Below are positions 7,046 to 14,610 of a stretch of DNA of 31,366 bases, piece by piece. The position numbers were made by a program, and so were the translations under genes. The notes beneath the pieces are model-generated. The model ran no database searches. It worked only from the letters and a program-made list of their open reading frames with translations, and was not told where the DNA came from. Each line of letters opens with the position of its first letter. Position 1 is the first letter of the stretch. Origin of the DNA: CAYVRJ01 sp964453645 (GTDB taxonomy: Bacteria > Bacillota > Clostridia > Christensenellales > JAWKQI01); NCBI GenBank assembly GCA_964453645.1, contig CAYVRJ010000015.1:1-31366 (forward strand). Direction: 5' to 3'.

Positions 7046-8128
7046 ATGCAAAGAGTTTTCAATTTCAGTCCCGGTCCTGCCTGTCTGCCCGAAGAGGTGC
7101 TCAAAAAAGCACAGAGTGAGCTGTACTGTTTTAAAAACAGTGGTATGTCCGTTATGGAAATGTCCCACAGGGGCAAGGACTATGAGCCAATCATTCAAAA
7201 GGCGGAAGCAGACCTACGATCTCTTATGAACATTCCCGCCAACTACAAGGTGTTGTTCGTGCAGGGCGGTGCTTCCACTCAGTTCGCCATGGTTCCCCTA
7301 AACCTCATGAACAAGCATAAAAAAGCCCACTATGTCAACACCGGCATGTGGTCTAAAAAAGCCATTTCTGAAGCGAAGAAATACGGCCAAGTGAACGTGG
7401 TTGCATCCTCGGAGGATCAAACATTTTCCTATATCCCCGAACTGAACAAAGATATGTTCACCCCCGATGCGGATTACGTCCACATCACCACCAACAACAC
7501 CATCTACGGCACGAGATATACAAACCTGCCCGATGTAAACGGTTTACCCATCGTCACCGACATGTCCTCCTGCATTTTATCCGAGGAGTACAACGTTTTA
7601 GATTACGGTTTAATTTATGCCGGTGCGCAAAAGAATATTGGCCCTGCCGGTGTGACCATTGTCATCATCCGAGAAGACCTGATCGGCAACGAGATGGACA
7701 TCACACCCACTATGCTGAAATATTCCATCCACGCCGAAAACGATTCTCTTTACAATACCCCTCCCACATACTCCATCTACATGGCTGGGCTGGTGTTTGA
7801 GTGGCTTCTTGAAAACGGCGGTATTGCAGCAATGAACAAGGCAAACGTGGAAAAAGCTGGCCTGCTCTACGACTATCTGGATAACTCCAAGCTGTTTTCA
7901 TCCACCGTTGCCCCCGCATATCGTTCCCTCATGAACATTCCCTTTGTCACGGGCAACGATGAAATTGATGCGAAGTTCATCAAAGCAGCTTCTGCCAACG
8001 GTTTTGTCAGCCTAAAAGGGCATCGGAGTGTGGGTGGCATGAGAGCTTCTATATACAACGCATTCCCCAAAGAGGGCGTTGTTGCCCTCATCGACTTTAT
8101 GGCTAAGTTCGAAAAAGAAAACGCTTAA
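7046..8128 (+). CDS. serC: Phosphoserine aminotransferase
   Basis: Converts 3-phosphohydroxypyruvate and glutamate to phosphoserine and 2-oxoglutarate in serine synthesis. The 360-aa PLP enzyme shows FNFSPGPACLPEEVL at the N-terminus, MEMSHRGKDYEPII, FVQGGASTQFAMVP, TNNTIYGT, and the cofactor lysine in YAGAQKNIGPAGVT (about K196). The C-terminal GHRSVGGMRASIYNA is typical. The ATG at 7046 is preceded by GTGGAGG; a GTG at 7034 is part of that site and is rejected as a start. It is followed 12 nt later by serA. Confidence 0.96.
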   Translation: MQRVFNFSPGPACLPEEVLKKAQSELYCFKNSGMSVMEMSHRGKDYEPIIQKAEADLRSLMNIPANYKVLFVQGGASTQFAMVPLNLMNKHKKAHYVNTGMWSKKAISEAKKYGQVNVVASSEDQTFSYIPELNKDMFTPDADYVHITTNNTIYGTRYTNLPDVNGLPIVTDMSSCILSEEYNVLDYGLIYAGAQKNIGPAGVTIVIIREDLIGNEMDITPTMLKYSIHAENDSLYNTPPTYSIYMAGLVFEWLLENGGIAAMNKANVEKAGLLYDYLDNSKLFSSTVAPAYRSLMNIPFVTGNDEIDAKFIKAASANGFVSLKGHRSVGGMRASIYNAFPKEGVVALIDFMAKFEKENA

Positions 8129-8140
8129 GGAGTAAGTTGA

Positions 8141-9304
8141 ATGTATCGAGTTAAAATGTTAGATAGAGTGTCGCAAGTGATACACCAGTATCTCCACGAC
8201 GACAAATACGCCTTCATTGACGAAGGCAATAACTTCGACGCAGCACTGGTGCGCTCCACCAAGTGCCACGACATGGAGTTTCCCCCCGAGTTTTTGGCAA
8301 TCGCCCGGGCAGGGGCAGGAGTGAACAACATCCCCATCGATAAATGCACCGACAACGGCATTGTGGTGTTTAACACCCCCGGTGCAAACGCCAACGGCGT
8401 AAAGGAGCTGGTGCTGGCGGGTATGCTCATCGCCTCCCGAAACCTAATCCCCGCTGTGGATTGGATTCGCACCTTAGAAGGGGACGATATCTTAGCACAG
8501 GCCGAAAAGGGTAAAAAGCACTTTGTGGGTAACGAACTGAAAAATAAGACTTTGGGTGTCATCGGCTTGGGGGCCATTGGTGTCATGGTGGCCAACGCCG
8601 CACAGGCACTGGGCATGAACGTCATCGGCTACGATCCGTATATCTCCATCGAAAACGCTTGGGGGCTTTCCCGCAGCGTGGAACGTGCCATCACCTTAGA
8701 CGCACTGCTCGCAAGCAGCGATTATATTTCTGTCCACGTGCCCCTGTTGGATAAGACGAAGAATTTAATCAGTGCACCCGAGTTTAATAAAATGAAAAAG
8801 GGTGTCATCACCTTAAACTTTGCCCGCAACGGACTGATCAACGTGGAAGATTTGTGTGAAGCCCTGGATAACGGCATTGTCGCCAAGCATGTGACCGACT
8901 TCCCCAATGCCGAAGTGATCAAGCATAAAAACGTCATCGCCTTCCCCCACTTGGGCGCATCCACCCCAGAGTCGGAGGAAAACTGTGCCCACATGGCTGC
9001 AAAGCAACTGAGGGATTATATTGAGAGTGGAACCATTGTGAATTCGGTGAACATGCCCGAGTGCATCGTGCCCCCCTCGGATAAGTTTCGTATTGCCATT
9101 ATTCACGAAAATCTGCCCAACATGGTGGGTCAAATGACAGCCATCCTTGCGGGACACAACCTAAACATTTCGGACATGATCAACAAGTCTCGGGATAAAA
9201 TTGCATACACGGTGTTTAACTTAGACACCCAACTGCCCGACGGTGCCAAGAGCGAACTGAGCGGCATCAACGGCGTGAAGCGGGTGCGGGTATTTGGAAA
9301 ATAG
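8141..9304 (+). CDS. serA: D-3-phosphoglycerate dehydrogenase
   Basis: Oxidises 3-phosphoglycerate to 3-phosphohydroxypyruvate, the first step of serine synthesis. The 387-aa product has the NAD-binding GLGAIG at 142-147 with the acidic YDPY after the next strand, the substrate Arg in NFARNG (R229) and the catalytic His in FPHLGAST (H270). The loop expected to carry the catalytic Glu reads VTDFPNAE instead of the common DVFxxEP form, as in a clostridial/Bacteroides-type SerA. A single ACT domain at about 315-387 suggests allosteric control, probably by serine. AAGGAG lies 8 nt upstream. It is in operon with serC and ends at a strong terminator. Confidence 0.95.
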   Translation: MYRVKMLDRVSQVIHQYLHDDKYAFIDEGNNFDAALVRSTKCHDMEFPPEFLAIARAGAGVNNIPIDKCTDNGIVVFNTPGANANGVKELVLAGMLIASRNLIPAVDWIRTLEGDDILAQAEKGKKHFVGNELKNKTLGVIGLGAIGVMVANAAQALGMNVIGYDPYISIENAWGLSRSVERAITLDALLASSDYISVHVPLLDKTKNLISAPEFNKMKKGVITLNFARNGLINVEDLCEALDNGIVAKHVTDFPNAEVIKHKNVIAFPHLGASTPESEENCAHMAAKQLRDYIESGTIVNSVNMPECIVPPSDKFRIAIIHENLPNMVGQMTAILAGHNLNISDMINKSRDKIAYTVFNLDTQLPDGAKSELSGINGVKRVRVFGK

Positions 9305-9326
9305 TCTGGAATACAAATAAAAAAGT

Positions 9327-9361
9327 AAATCCTCACGGGGTTCTCTCGTGAGGATTTTTTC
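9327..9361. terminator. Intrinsic terminator of serC-serA
   Basis: An 11-bp stem AAATCCTCACG/CGTGAGGATTT followed by a T run on the plus strand. The A-rich upstream flank makes it usable also for the minus-strand DUF6485 gene that stops at 9372. Confidence 0.88.
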
Positions 9362-9371
9362 TAATAAGGTT

Positions 9372-9560
9372 CTATTTAGTTCTGTCCTCTTGCAGCGCTG
9401 CATAACTCCTGTCGTAGCGTCTTTCCCCCTCTTTGGAGAAGAAACATGCGGGGAAAGCGTTGGGCGCATGATTGGCCACACACTCGCAGCACTTGCCGTG
9501 GTGAGAGCAGGAATAGGTGCAGGGGCACTCCATTTTCACAGTGGAAGCTTTACAATCCAT
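9372..9560 (-). CDS. Small DUF6485-type cysteine protein
   Basis: A 62-aa protein with many Cys/His: CPCTYSCSHHGKCCECVANH and FPACFFSKEGERRYDRSY. This arrangement, including the late PACFF and YDRS, matches the DUF6485 family found in anaerobic Firmicutes; the function is unknown, and metal or cluster binding is only inferred from the cysteines. The ATG at 9560 follows GGGGAG by 5 nt. It lies between the serA terminator and tadA and has its own ribosome-binding site. Confidence 0.82.
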   Translation of the reverse strand: MDCKASTVKMECPCTYSCSHHGKCCECVANHAPNAFPACFFSKEGERRYDRSYAALQEDRTK

Positions 9561-9633
9561 AACAACTCCCCTCCCCCGTTTGACTTACGACACAAATCCT
9601 TTTGAAAGAACCGTTCACAAAATTAACCTCCGT

Positions 9634-10080
9634 TTATCTTAATGTTTTAAAGAATGCCGTTAAAATGGTTGAACAGGCTTCTTCCATCACCCCGCCCAGC
9701 ACCTGAGGGGTGTGGTTAAAGCCATAGGTGTTGAAGTCGTGGAGGGAGCCAAAGCATCCCGCCTTTTTGTCATACGCACCAAAGACCACCCGGGGAATTC
9801 GTGCGTTGATAATCGCTCCCGCACACATGGGGCAGGGTTCCAAGGTGACATAGAGGGTGCAACCCGTCAGGCGATACCCCTTTAATTTCTTGGCAGCACG
9901 GTGAATGGCGATTAGTTCGGCGTGATACAAGGGGTTTTTGCCGTACTCCCGGCGGTTATACCCCGTTGCAATGACTTTTCCCTCCCGCACGATCACACAA
10001 CCCACGGGCACTTCCCTTCGCCTTTCGGCCTTTTGTGCCTGTGCGTAGGCTTTTTGCATAAAATACAAATCGTCCTTCAC
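9634..10080 (-). CDS. tadA: tRNA-specific adenosine deaminase
   Basis: Deaminates A34 to inosine in the anticodon of tRNA-Arg(ACG), needed to read CGN codons. The 148-aa zinc enzyme has H53-A-E55 and P-C83-P-M-C86, the zinc ligands and proton-shuttling Glu. The start is GTG at 10080, overlapping the stop of the upstream metallo-beta-lactamase gene as GTGA, with GGGAG 7 nt upstream. The two genes are therefore probably translationally coupled. mnmA, another position-34 modification gene, is divergent just beyond. Confidence 0.95.
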   Translation of the reverse strand: MKDDLYFMQKAYAQAQKAERRREVPVGCVIVREGKVIATGYNRREYGKNPLYHAELIAIHRAAKKLKGYRLTGCTLYVTLEPCPMCAGAIINARIPRVVFGAYDKKAGCFGSLHDFNTYGFNHTPQVLGGVMEEACSTILTAFFKTLR

Positions 10081-11021
10081 TGCCGCACTCCCGGAGCCGG
10101 TTCACCGCTGATCGCTACATCGATGGTATTTCCATCGGATATAAAGGTGATATCCCCCGCTATGTCTGTGCGCAAGACGTTAATGCCCATTTCTGTGAGA
10201 CGGTTGAGAATTTTTTCGTTGGGGGTATTGTTGAGGGGGCCTAGGCAGGAGATGACCGCATGGGTGGGCGACACTGCCTTGATAAACTTTTTAGAGGAGG
10301 AGGTATCCGACCCGTGGTGGGCAATTTTGATCACATCGGCCTTTAAGGGCGCGTTTTCCAACATTTCTTTTTCCACCAGCGTTTCTGCATCGCCGCACAG
10401 CAAAAATGTGTTGTCGCCAAAGGTGAGTTGGAGCACAGCACTGTAGTCGTTGATCTCCTTATATGTTTCCTTTTGGGGGGACACGCATAAAAACGAAGCA
10501 CCGTCCACCTCAAAGGTTTGATTCAGCTTTGCTTGGGTCACGGGAATACCCTTAAGTTGAATGGTTTGCAACAGGTTTTTATAAATCTCCGTGGTGTGGT
10601 TCACCCGGGGCATGAATATGTTGAGCACCTTGTACTCTTCAATAATCTCTTTAGCCCCACCGATATGGTCGTTGTGGGGGTGGGTGAGCACCAGATAATC
10701 GATCTCACGTACGCCATGGGTTTTTAGTGCCTTTTTCACCAGATCCACCCGGTTTGGCTCTGCCGTATCGATGAGCACCGCCTTGCCGTTGGGGGTGGTG
10801 ATGAGGATACTGTCCCCCTTACCCACGTCGATCACCGAAACCGTTAACTGACCGCTTCCCAGTGCAGGTTGTTCTAAAACATTCTCTCCCGAGGCGGCCG
10901 GAGGTGCACTGTGTACCGGGTTTTCCTTCTCCCGGTTCACAATATTGACTCCACCCACCACTGCACCGATCAAGAGCAGCAGCACAAAGGTATAGAGCAC
11001 TATTTTTTTAAAATTGTTCAA
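10077..11021 (-). CDS. Membrane-anchored ComEC-type metallo-beta-lactamase protein
   Basis: A 314-aa protein with one N-terminal membrane segment (about 6-27), a short linker, then a metallo-beta-lactamase fold facing outward. Seen: SVIDVGKGDSILI, LIDTAEPN, the metal motif H114-x-H116-x-D118-H119 in LTHPHNDHIGG, FLLCGDAE, and KIAHHGSDTSS. This resembles the C-terminal domain of ComEC/Rec2, but the DNA channel is absent, so DNA uptake cannot be assumed; an extracellular hydrolase or nuclease is possible. The start is probably TTG at 11021 with GAGGG upstream. It overlaps tadA by 4 bp. Confidence 0.88.
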   Translation of the reverse strand: MNNFKKIVLYTFVLLLLIGAVVGGVNIVNREKENPVHSAPPAASGENVLEQPALGSGQLTVSVIDVGKGDSILITTPNGKAVLIDTAEPNRVDLVKKALKTHGVREIDYLVLTHPHNDHIGGAKEIIEEYKVLNIFMPRVNHTTEIYKNLLQTIQLKGIPVTQAKLNQTFEVDGASFLCVSPQKETYKEINDYSAVLQLTFGDNTFLLCGDAETLVEKEMLENAPLKADVIKIAHHGSDTSSSKKFIKAVSPTHAVISCLGPLNNTPNEKILNRLTEMGINVLRTDIAGDITFISDGNTIDVAISGEPAPGVRQ

Positions 11022-11045
11022 ATCGTTCCCTCAGCCTAATAAATA

Positions 11046-11054
11046 TGGTATAAT
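11046..11054 (+). promoter_or_regulatory. Extended -10 promoter of mnmA
   Basis: TGGTATAAT (11046-11054) is a complete extended -10 element; no good -35 box is present. The predicted start near 11061 gives a leader of about 28 nt. It sits in the 67-bp gap between divergent genes. Confidence 0.55.
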
Positions 11055-11088
11055 TGTAGCACAAATTATAGAATCGGTAAACAGTGAG

Positions 11089-12150
11089 ATGAGACAAAAA
11101 GTAATTGTTGGCATGTCGGGTGGGGTGGATTCCGCCGTTGCGGCACTCTTGTTAAAAGAGATGGGATACGACGTCACCGGGGTTTTTATGAAAAACTGGA
11201 GTGAAGAGGACGAATTCGGCCAATGCACCTCCATGCAGGATTTTGAAGATGCGCGGGAGGTGTGCGAAACCATCGGCATCCCCTGCTACAGCGTAAACTT
11301 TGAACAGGAATATTATGACCGGGTGTTTTCCTACTTCCTCTCGGAATACAAGGCTGGCAGAACCCCCAACCCCGACGTGTTGTGTAACGCAGAGATTAAA
11401 TTTCGGGCATTTTTGGAGTTTGCCGTCAAGTGCGGCGGGGAGCGTTTGGCAACGGGGCATTACGCACGGCTGCACCACACAGACGGGCTAGCTGTGCTGC
11501 AAAAGGGCGTGGACGGCAACAAAGACCAAAGTTATTTTTTATGTATGCTCACCCAAGAGCAGCTAAAAAACGCACTCTTCCCTTTGGGCGACCTGTGCAA
11601 GGATCAGGTGCGGGTTTTAGCGGAAAAGAACGGCCTTTTTACTGTTGCAAAAAAGAAGGATTCCACGGGCATTTGTTTTATTGGGGAGCGAAACTTCCGA
11701 AAGTTTTTACAAAACTACTTGCCCGCCCAGCGGGGAGCCATGGTGACTAAGGACGGAGCTGTTGTGGGGGAACACATGGGGCTGATGTACTACACCTTAG
11801 GCCAGCGCCGGGGGCTGGACATCGGCGGCGAAGGGGGGCGATGGTTTGTTGCGGCAAAAGATATGGAGCACAATCGTTTGATCGTCACTCAGGACGAGAC
11901 CGATTTATTTTCCTCCGCCTGTCACTGCATCCACTTCAATTTTATGCGTTCCGTTCCCCAAGCCTTTACATGTTGTGCAAAGTTTCGCTACCGCCAATCC
12001 GATCAGCGGGTGCAGGTGAGCCTTGCGGACACGGGGGCACACATTCTGTTTGAAGAAAAGCAGCGTGCAGTCACTCCCGGGCAGTACGCCGTGTTGTACG
12101 ACGGCGACGTTTGCCTGGGGGGCGGTGTGATCGACGTGGTGTATACATAA
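11089..12150 (+). CDS. mnmA: tRNA-specific 2-thiouridylase
   Basis: Adds sulfur to U34 of Lys, Glu and Gln tRNAs using ATP. The 353-aa product has the PP-loop GMSGGVDS at 8-15, the catalytic Cys in NPDVLC (C99) and the second Cys in STGICF (C196), plus YTLGQRRGL in the C-terminal region. The ATG at 11089 is chosen because homologues begin with a short lead before VIVGMSGGVDS; the upstream TTG at 11014 would include the promoter. The ribosome-binding site is weak (GTGAG). Sulfur is normally supplied by a cysteine desulfurase, which is not in this window. Confidence 0.95.
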   Translation: MRQKVIVGMSGGVDSAVAALLLKEMGYDVTGVFMKNWSEEDEFGQCTSMQDFEDAREVCETIGIPCYSVNFEQEYYDRVFSYFLSEYKAGRTPNPDVLCNAEIKFRAFLEFAVKCGGERLATGHYARLHHTDGLAVLQKGVDGNKDQSYFLCMLTQEQLKNALFPLGDLCKDQVRVLAEKNGLFTVAKKKDSTGICFIGERNFRKFLQNYLPAQRGAMVTKDGAVVGEHMGLMYYTLGQRRGLDIGGEGGRWFVAAKDMEHNRLIVTQDETDLFSSACHCIHFNFMRSVPQAFTCCAKFRYRQSDQRVQVSLADTGAHILFEEKQRAVTPGQYAVLYDGDVCLGGGVIDVVYT

Positions 12151-12154
12151 CAAA

Positions 12155-12190
12155 CAACCCGCAAAGCTATTTAAGGTACTCTGCGGGTTG
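12155..12190 (-). terminator. Possible terminator between mnmA and the secreted-peptide gene
   Basis: A 9-bp perfect stem CAACCCGCA/TGCGGGTTG (12155-12163 with 12182-12190). On the minus strand it is followed by TTTGTTAT, a weak T tract. It lies between convergent ends and could also slow mnmA transcription. Confidence 0.5.
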
Positions 12191-12220
12191 AAGGGATTTG
12201 GTATAAGCTACCGGTGCAAC

Positions 12221-12457
12221 TTAAGATTGAGCGTATGCCCTGCCGCACATACCTTGGCCGCTGCACGCACTTGTGTTTTGGCTGGCGGGGTTGACTTGGC
12301 AGGTGCCGTCTCCGCTGCAATAACCCGCTTGGGGGCAATCGCCGGTTGCGGCAAATTCACATGCAGCCTTGGGCGCAGGTGTTGCCATGACGGCCATGGG
12401 CACAATGACGATGAGTAAAATTGCACTTATTAAAATGATCCAGTGCTTCTTTTTCAT
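12221..12457 (-). CDS. Small secreted cysteine-rich protein with CSGxGxC repeats
   Basis: Not recognised as a known family. The 78-aa product starts MKKKHWIILISAILL, a classical signal peptide with likely cleavage after VMA (about residue 24). The mature part of about 54 aa has six Cys spaced C-x7-C-x5-C-x5-C-x11-C-x5-C, including two copies of CSGxGxC (CSGDGTC, CSGQGMC), similar in spacing to EGF-like loops. AAGGAG lies 9 nt before the ATG at 12457; an upstream in-frame start at 12499 lacks a site. A possible -10 TATACT lies upstream. It could be a disulfide-bonded exported peptide or a metal-binding protein; no export or processing genes are adjacent. Confidence 0.78.
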   Translation of the reverse strand: MKKKHWIILISAILLIVIVPMAVMATPAPKAACEFAATGDCPQAGYCSGDGTCQVNPASQNTSACSGQGMCGRAYAQS

Positions 12458-12557
12458 TCCATCACACTCCTTATTCGTATTGCTTTTAGTATATTCCATA
12501 ATTGTGGCAAAATTGTGTCATAAACTTGAAAATAATTGGTACATATTCTCAAGTTTT

Positions 12558-13388
12558 TTATTTTACAAACAGCCGTGTGGCACAGGCTTTTCCTGTGAGA
12601 ATATCCTCGATCCTGTGCTTTGCGTTGGCAATGATCACTTTGGTGCCCTTTTGCAACGGCCCTTGGGCGTATCTCAATTTTGCAGAGGCACCTTCGGCCA
12701 GCTCCCGAGAACTGCCCTTGCAATAACCCATGGCAGTGTTTAACTTTTCCTTTAACTCTTCAAAGGTATTTGCAGATATTTCTTCGATGAGGGTGCTTGG
12801 GTCGTGGGCATCGGCATAGATTCCGTTCACCGAGGTGAGTAATATGAGGGTTTTGGAGTTCACTAAGGTGCAGATGACTGCCGCCGTTTCGTCGTTGTCC
12901 ACACATTCCACCACTTCGTCGTCCCCCGTGCGCAGGGCGGCGATTTCCATCTTGCGGTTTTCCTCATAGGATACCGGATCGTTGTAGTTCACGATGGGGA
13001 TGGCACCTTGGTTGGCAGCGCGGTAGAACAGCTTTGCGATGTGTTCACGTTTTTCGACATCGTTGAAGTGGCAGTGTTCCACCAGCACTTGCCGAAGGGA
13101 AAACTCGGGGCGCACAAACCGCCGGTATTCCTGCATTAAAATTGCCTGTCCTTGGGCAGCGTAATCGGTTTTAATTTCCTCGATGTTTCCCCGAAGTTCT
13201 CTGCCGCCGTTGCGCTTCATGTAATCTAATCTGCCGATTTCGGTTGCTCCCGAGCTGATTAAGATGTGGCCTGGGCGCAAGTCTTTAGCTAGTCTGGAGA
13301 ATATGTTGTAGTCCAGGTCGTTGTCCTCTTGGCGGATCAGCGCCATGGAACCGATTTTTATAACCGCATCAAAGTTAAAGTTTGCCAT
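12558..13388 (-). CDS. Amino-acid-kinase family protein, glutamate 5-kinase-like
   Basis: A 276-aa kinase with the amino-acid-kinase fold: KIGS at 11-14, LISSGATEIGR at about 43-53 (compare SSGA in ProB), IPIVNYND, a DND triplet (164-166) followed by LILLTSVNGIYADA, and SAKLRYAQ near the C-terminus. These suggest phosphorylation of a carboxylate such as glutamate, but the PUA domain of many ProB enzymes is missing and no proA is nearby, so the substrate is uncertain; it could also be a uridylate- or carbamate-kinase relative. The ATG at 13388 is chosen for GGGAG 7 nt upstream. It is probably a single-gene unit. Confidence 0.82.
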   Translation of the reverse strand: MANFNFDAVIKIGSMALIRQEDNDLDYNIFSRLAKDLRPGHILISSGATEIGRLDYMKRNGGRELRGNIEEIKTDYAAQGQAILMQEYRRFVRPEFSLRQVLVEHCHFNDVEKREHIAKLFYRAANQGAIPIVNYNDPVSYEENRKMEIAALRTGDDEVVECVDNDETAAVICTLVNSKTLILLTSVNGIYADAHDPSTLIEEISANTFEELKEKLNTAMGYCKGSSRELAEGASAKLRYAQGPLQKGTKVIIANAKHRIEDILTGKACATRLFVK

Positions 13389-13485
13389 TGGTACGCTCCC
13401 ATTCTGTGTTGGGTTTAGTTTACTATACATTTGTGTATTTATCAATGCTCTGTTTTTTGTGGGAGTTTTTCGGGGGCTGTCTTTT

Positions 13486-13682
13486 CGGGGGCTGCTCGCC
13501 CCCGTGCCCCTCGGCAGGGACTGAGTCCCTGCACCCCTTGTCGCAAAAGCTACCGCTTTTGCTAAGGTTTATTATATGTTTAGCCTTAGCAAATGCGTTA
13601 GCATTTGCGACAAGAAGTTTTTGGGGTTTTAGGGGACTTTTTTGAAAAAGTCCCCTAAATGGGGTTTGGGGCAAAGCCCCAA
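13486..13682. repeat. Modular palindromic repeat, copy R4
   Basis: Fills most of the 323-bp gap 13389-13711. Order on plus: an E-like hairpin CGGGGG/CCCCCG (13486-13504); D, GCAGGGACTGAGTCCCTGC (13514-13532); C, a large cruciform whose outer arms are CTTGTCGCAAA/TTTGCGACAAG (13537-13547 with 13604-13614) with an inner GCTAAGG/CCTTAGC stem; B, TTAGGGGACTT/AAGTCCCCTAA (13629-13658); and A, TTGGGGcaaaGCCCCAA (13666-13682). This is the most complete copy, with every module able to fold alone. Confidence 0.85.
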
Positions 13683-13684
13683 GA

Positions 13685-13711
13685 AAAAAGAAAAAAGAGA
13701 CGTTCGTCCCT
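13685..13711 (-). terminator. Terminator of the minus-strand lipoprotein operon
   Basis: On the minus strand the hairpin AGGGAC-GAAC-GTCTCT (6 bp with one G-U pair) is followed by TTTTTTCTTTTTTC, directly after the lipoprotein stop codon. Confidence 0.65.
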
Positions 13712-14110
13712 TCATGCATTGTACTCAGTCATAAACGTCCGCTTTTCCCGCAGTGCCTGCCGAAAAATATCATAGGCATCGTCCGCCATATACAAACTCA
13801 CCGCAACCTTACCCACCTCATAGTTTTGCGCAGCATCTTTTAGGCGAGTGGCTGCTCGCTTTGTCAGGGTGACAATATCCCGTGCCTTCTCAACGTTCAC
13901 ATCAATGGTGTTGAGGTCATCGATCAGCGCATCTATGGCTGCTTCGGTGTTAAAGGGTGCGGGTCCCTTTTGAATTTCCAGATAATACTGATCAAACCGA
14001 CCGTCTACATCTAAGTCTTTATAGTAATTATCAAGCACTGTGGCCGGGTTGTAAGCACATCCGGCCATCAGCACCAGCACAAAAATGAAGAACAGTCCCT
14101 TAAGCTTCAT
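13712..14110 (-). CDS. Small predicted lipoprotein
   Basis: Function unknown; 132 aa. A hydrophobic leader ends in the lipobox LMAGC with the modified Cys at 18, so the protein should be anchored to the outer face of the membrane. The rest is hydrophilic and helical, with DNYYKDLDVDGRFDQYYLEIQ and a probable coiled region at about 55-100. Its start overlaps the SEC-C gene by 11 bp, indicating translational coupling. Last gene of the CoA-transferase-to-lipoprotein run, followed at once by a terminator. Confidence 0.82.
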   Translation of the reverse strand: MKLKGLFFIFVLVLMAGCAYNPATVLDNYYKDLDVDGRFDQYYLEIQKGPAPFNTEAAIDALIDDLNTIDVNVEKARDIVTLTKRAATRLKDAAQNYEVGKVAVSLYMADDAYDIFRQALREKRTFMTEYNA

Positions 14111-14606
14111 TTAACATGCAGCACAGCTTGTACTTCTTTCCGCTGCCGCAGGGGCACGGATCGTTCCTTCCCACTTTCTTGGTGGAAGTCGCCTGCTTGG
14201 AAGCCCTCCAATCTTTGGTGATCTCCCTTCTCTCCTCGGGGGATAAAATATCGTCCCAGGCGGGCAGGTTGAAGAGCCAATCTGCCTTGGCGTTTAACAT
14301 GTTAAAGTATAATTTCGGCAAATCAATGTTAAGCTCAATTTCTGTGTTTTCCTCAATGGATTCCAAATCCAACTCTTTTTTAAGACTGGTATTGATGCCG
14401 TCTAAGAAACCCATGAAAATTAAGTTGTCCATGTCATAGGACTTAGCTAAGTCCGAAAATGTACCCGAAATTACTTTGTTTGGCTCGGCTAATATCTTTT
14501 CGTAGTTGCTCTGCTCGGCACTAAAATAATTTGCCCAAAACATCTGCCCCTGTTGCCCCGGCCGATCCATTTCGGCAAAGGCTTGCCAATCGGAAAATAA
14601 GCTCAT
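14100..14606 (-). CDS. SEC-C motif protein
   Basis: A 168-aa soluble protein with a C-terminal SEC-C zinc motif GRNDPCPCGSGKKYKLCC (C151, C153, C162, C163), as in the tail of SecA where it binds zinc and SecB or ribosomes. The N-terminal 140 aa, acidic and helical, are not recognised. It may be an adaptor that docks at the ribosome or translocon; that is inference. AGAGGAG lies 9 nt upstream of the ATG and falls within the end of icd, so the genes are co-transcribed. It overlaps the lipoprotein start. Confidence 0.85.
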   Translation of the reverse strand: MSLFSDWQAFAEMDRPGQQGQMFWANYFSAEQSNYEKILAEPNKVISGTFSDLAKSYDMDNLIFMGFLDGINTSLKKELDLESIEENTEIELNIDLPKLYFNMLNAKADWLFNLPAWDDILSPEERREITKDWRASKQATSTKKVGRNDPCPCGSGKKYKLCCMLNEA

Positions 14607-14610
14607 TTGT

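Noticed and set aside
9348..9605. 85-aa plus-strand ORF over the DUF6485 gene
   Set aside because: It is the reverse-strand shadow of a cysteine-patterned protein that has a proper ribosome-binding site on the minus strand.
12522..12556. Hairpin AAACTTGA/TCAAGTTT as a terminator
   Set aside because: T-rich only on the plus strand, where no gene ends; on the minus strand, downstream of the kinase gene, it lacks a T tract and has a 19-nt loop.
13382..13719. Several ORFs of 67-98 aa on both strands
   Set aside because: They are translations of repeat R4 hairpins and flanks, have no ribosome-binding sites, and resemble no known protein.
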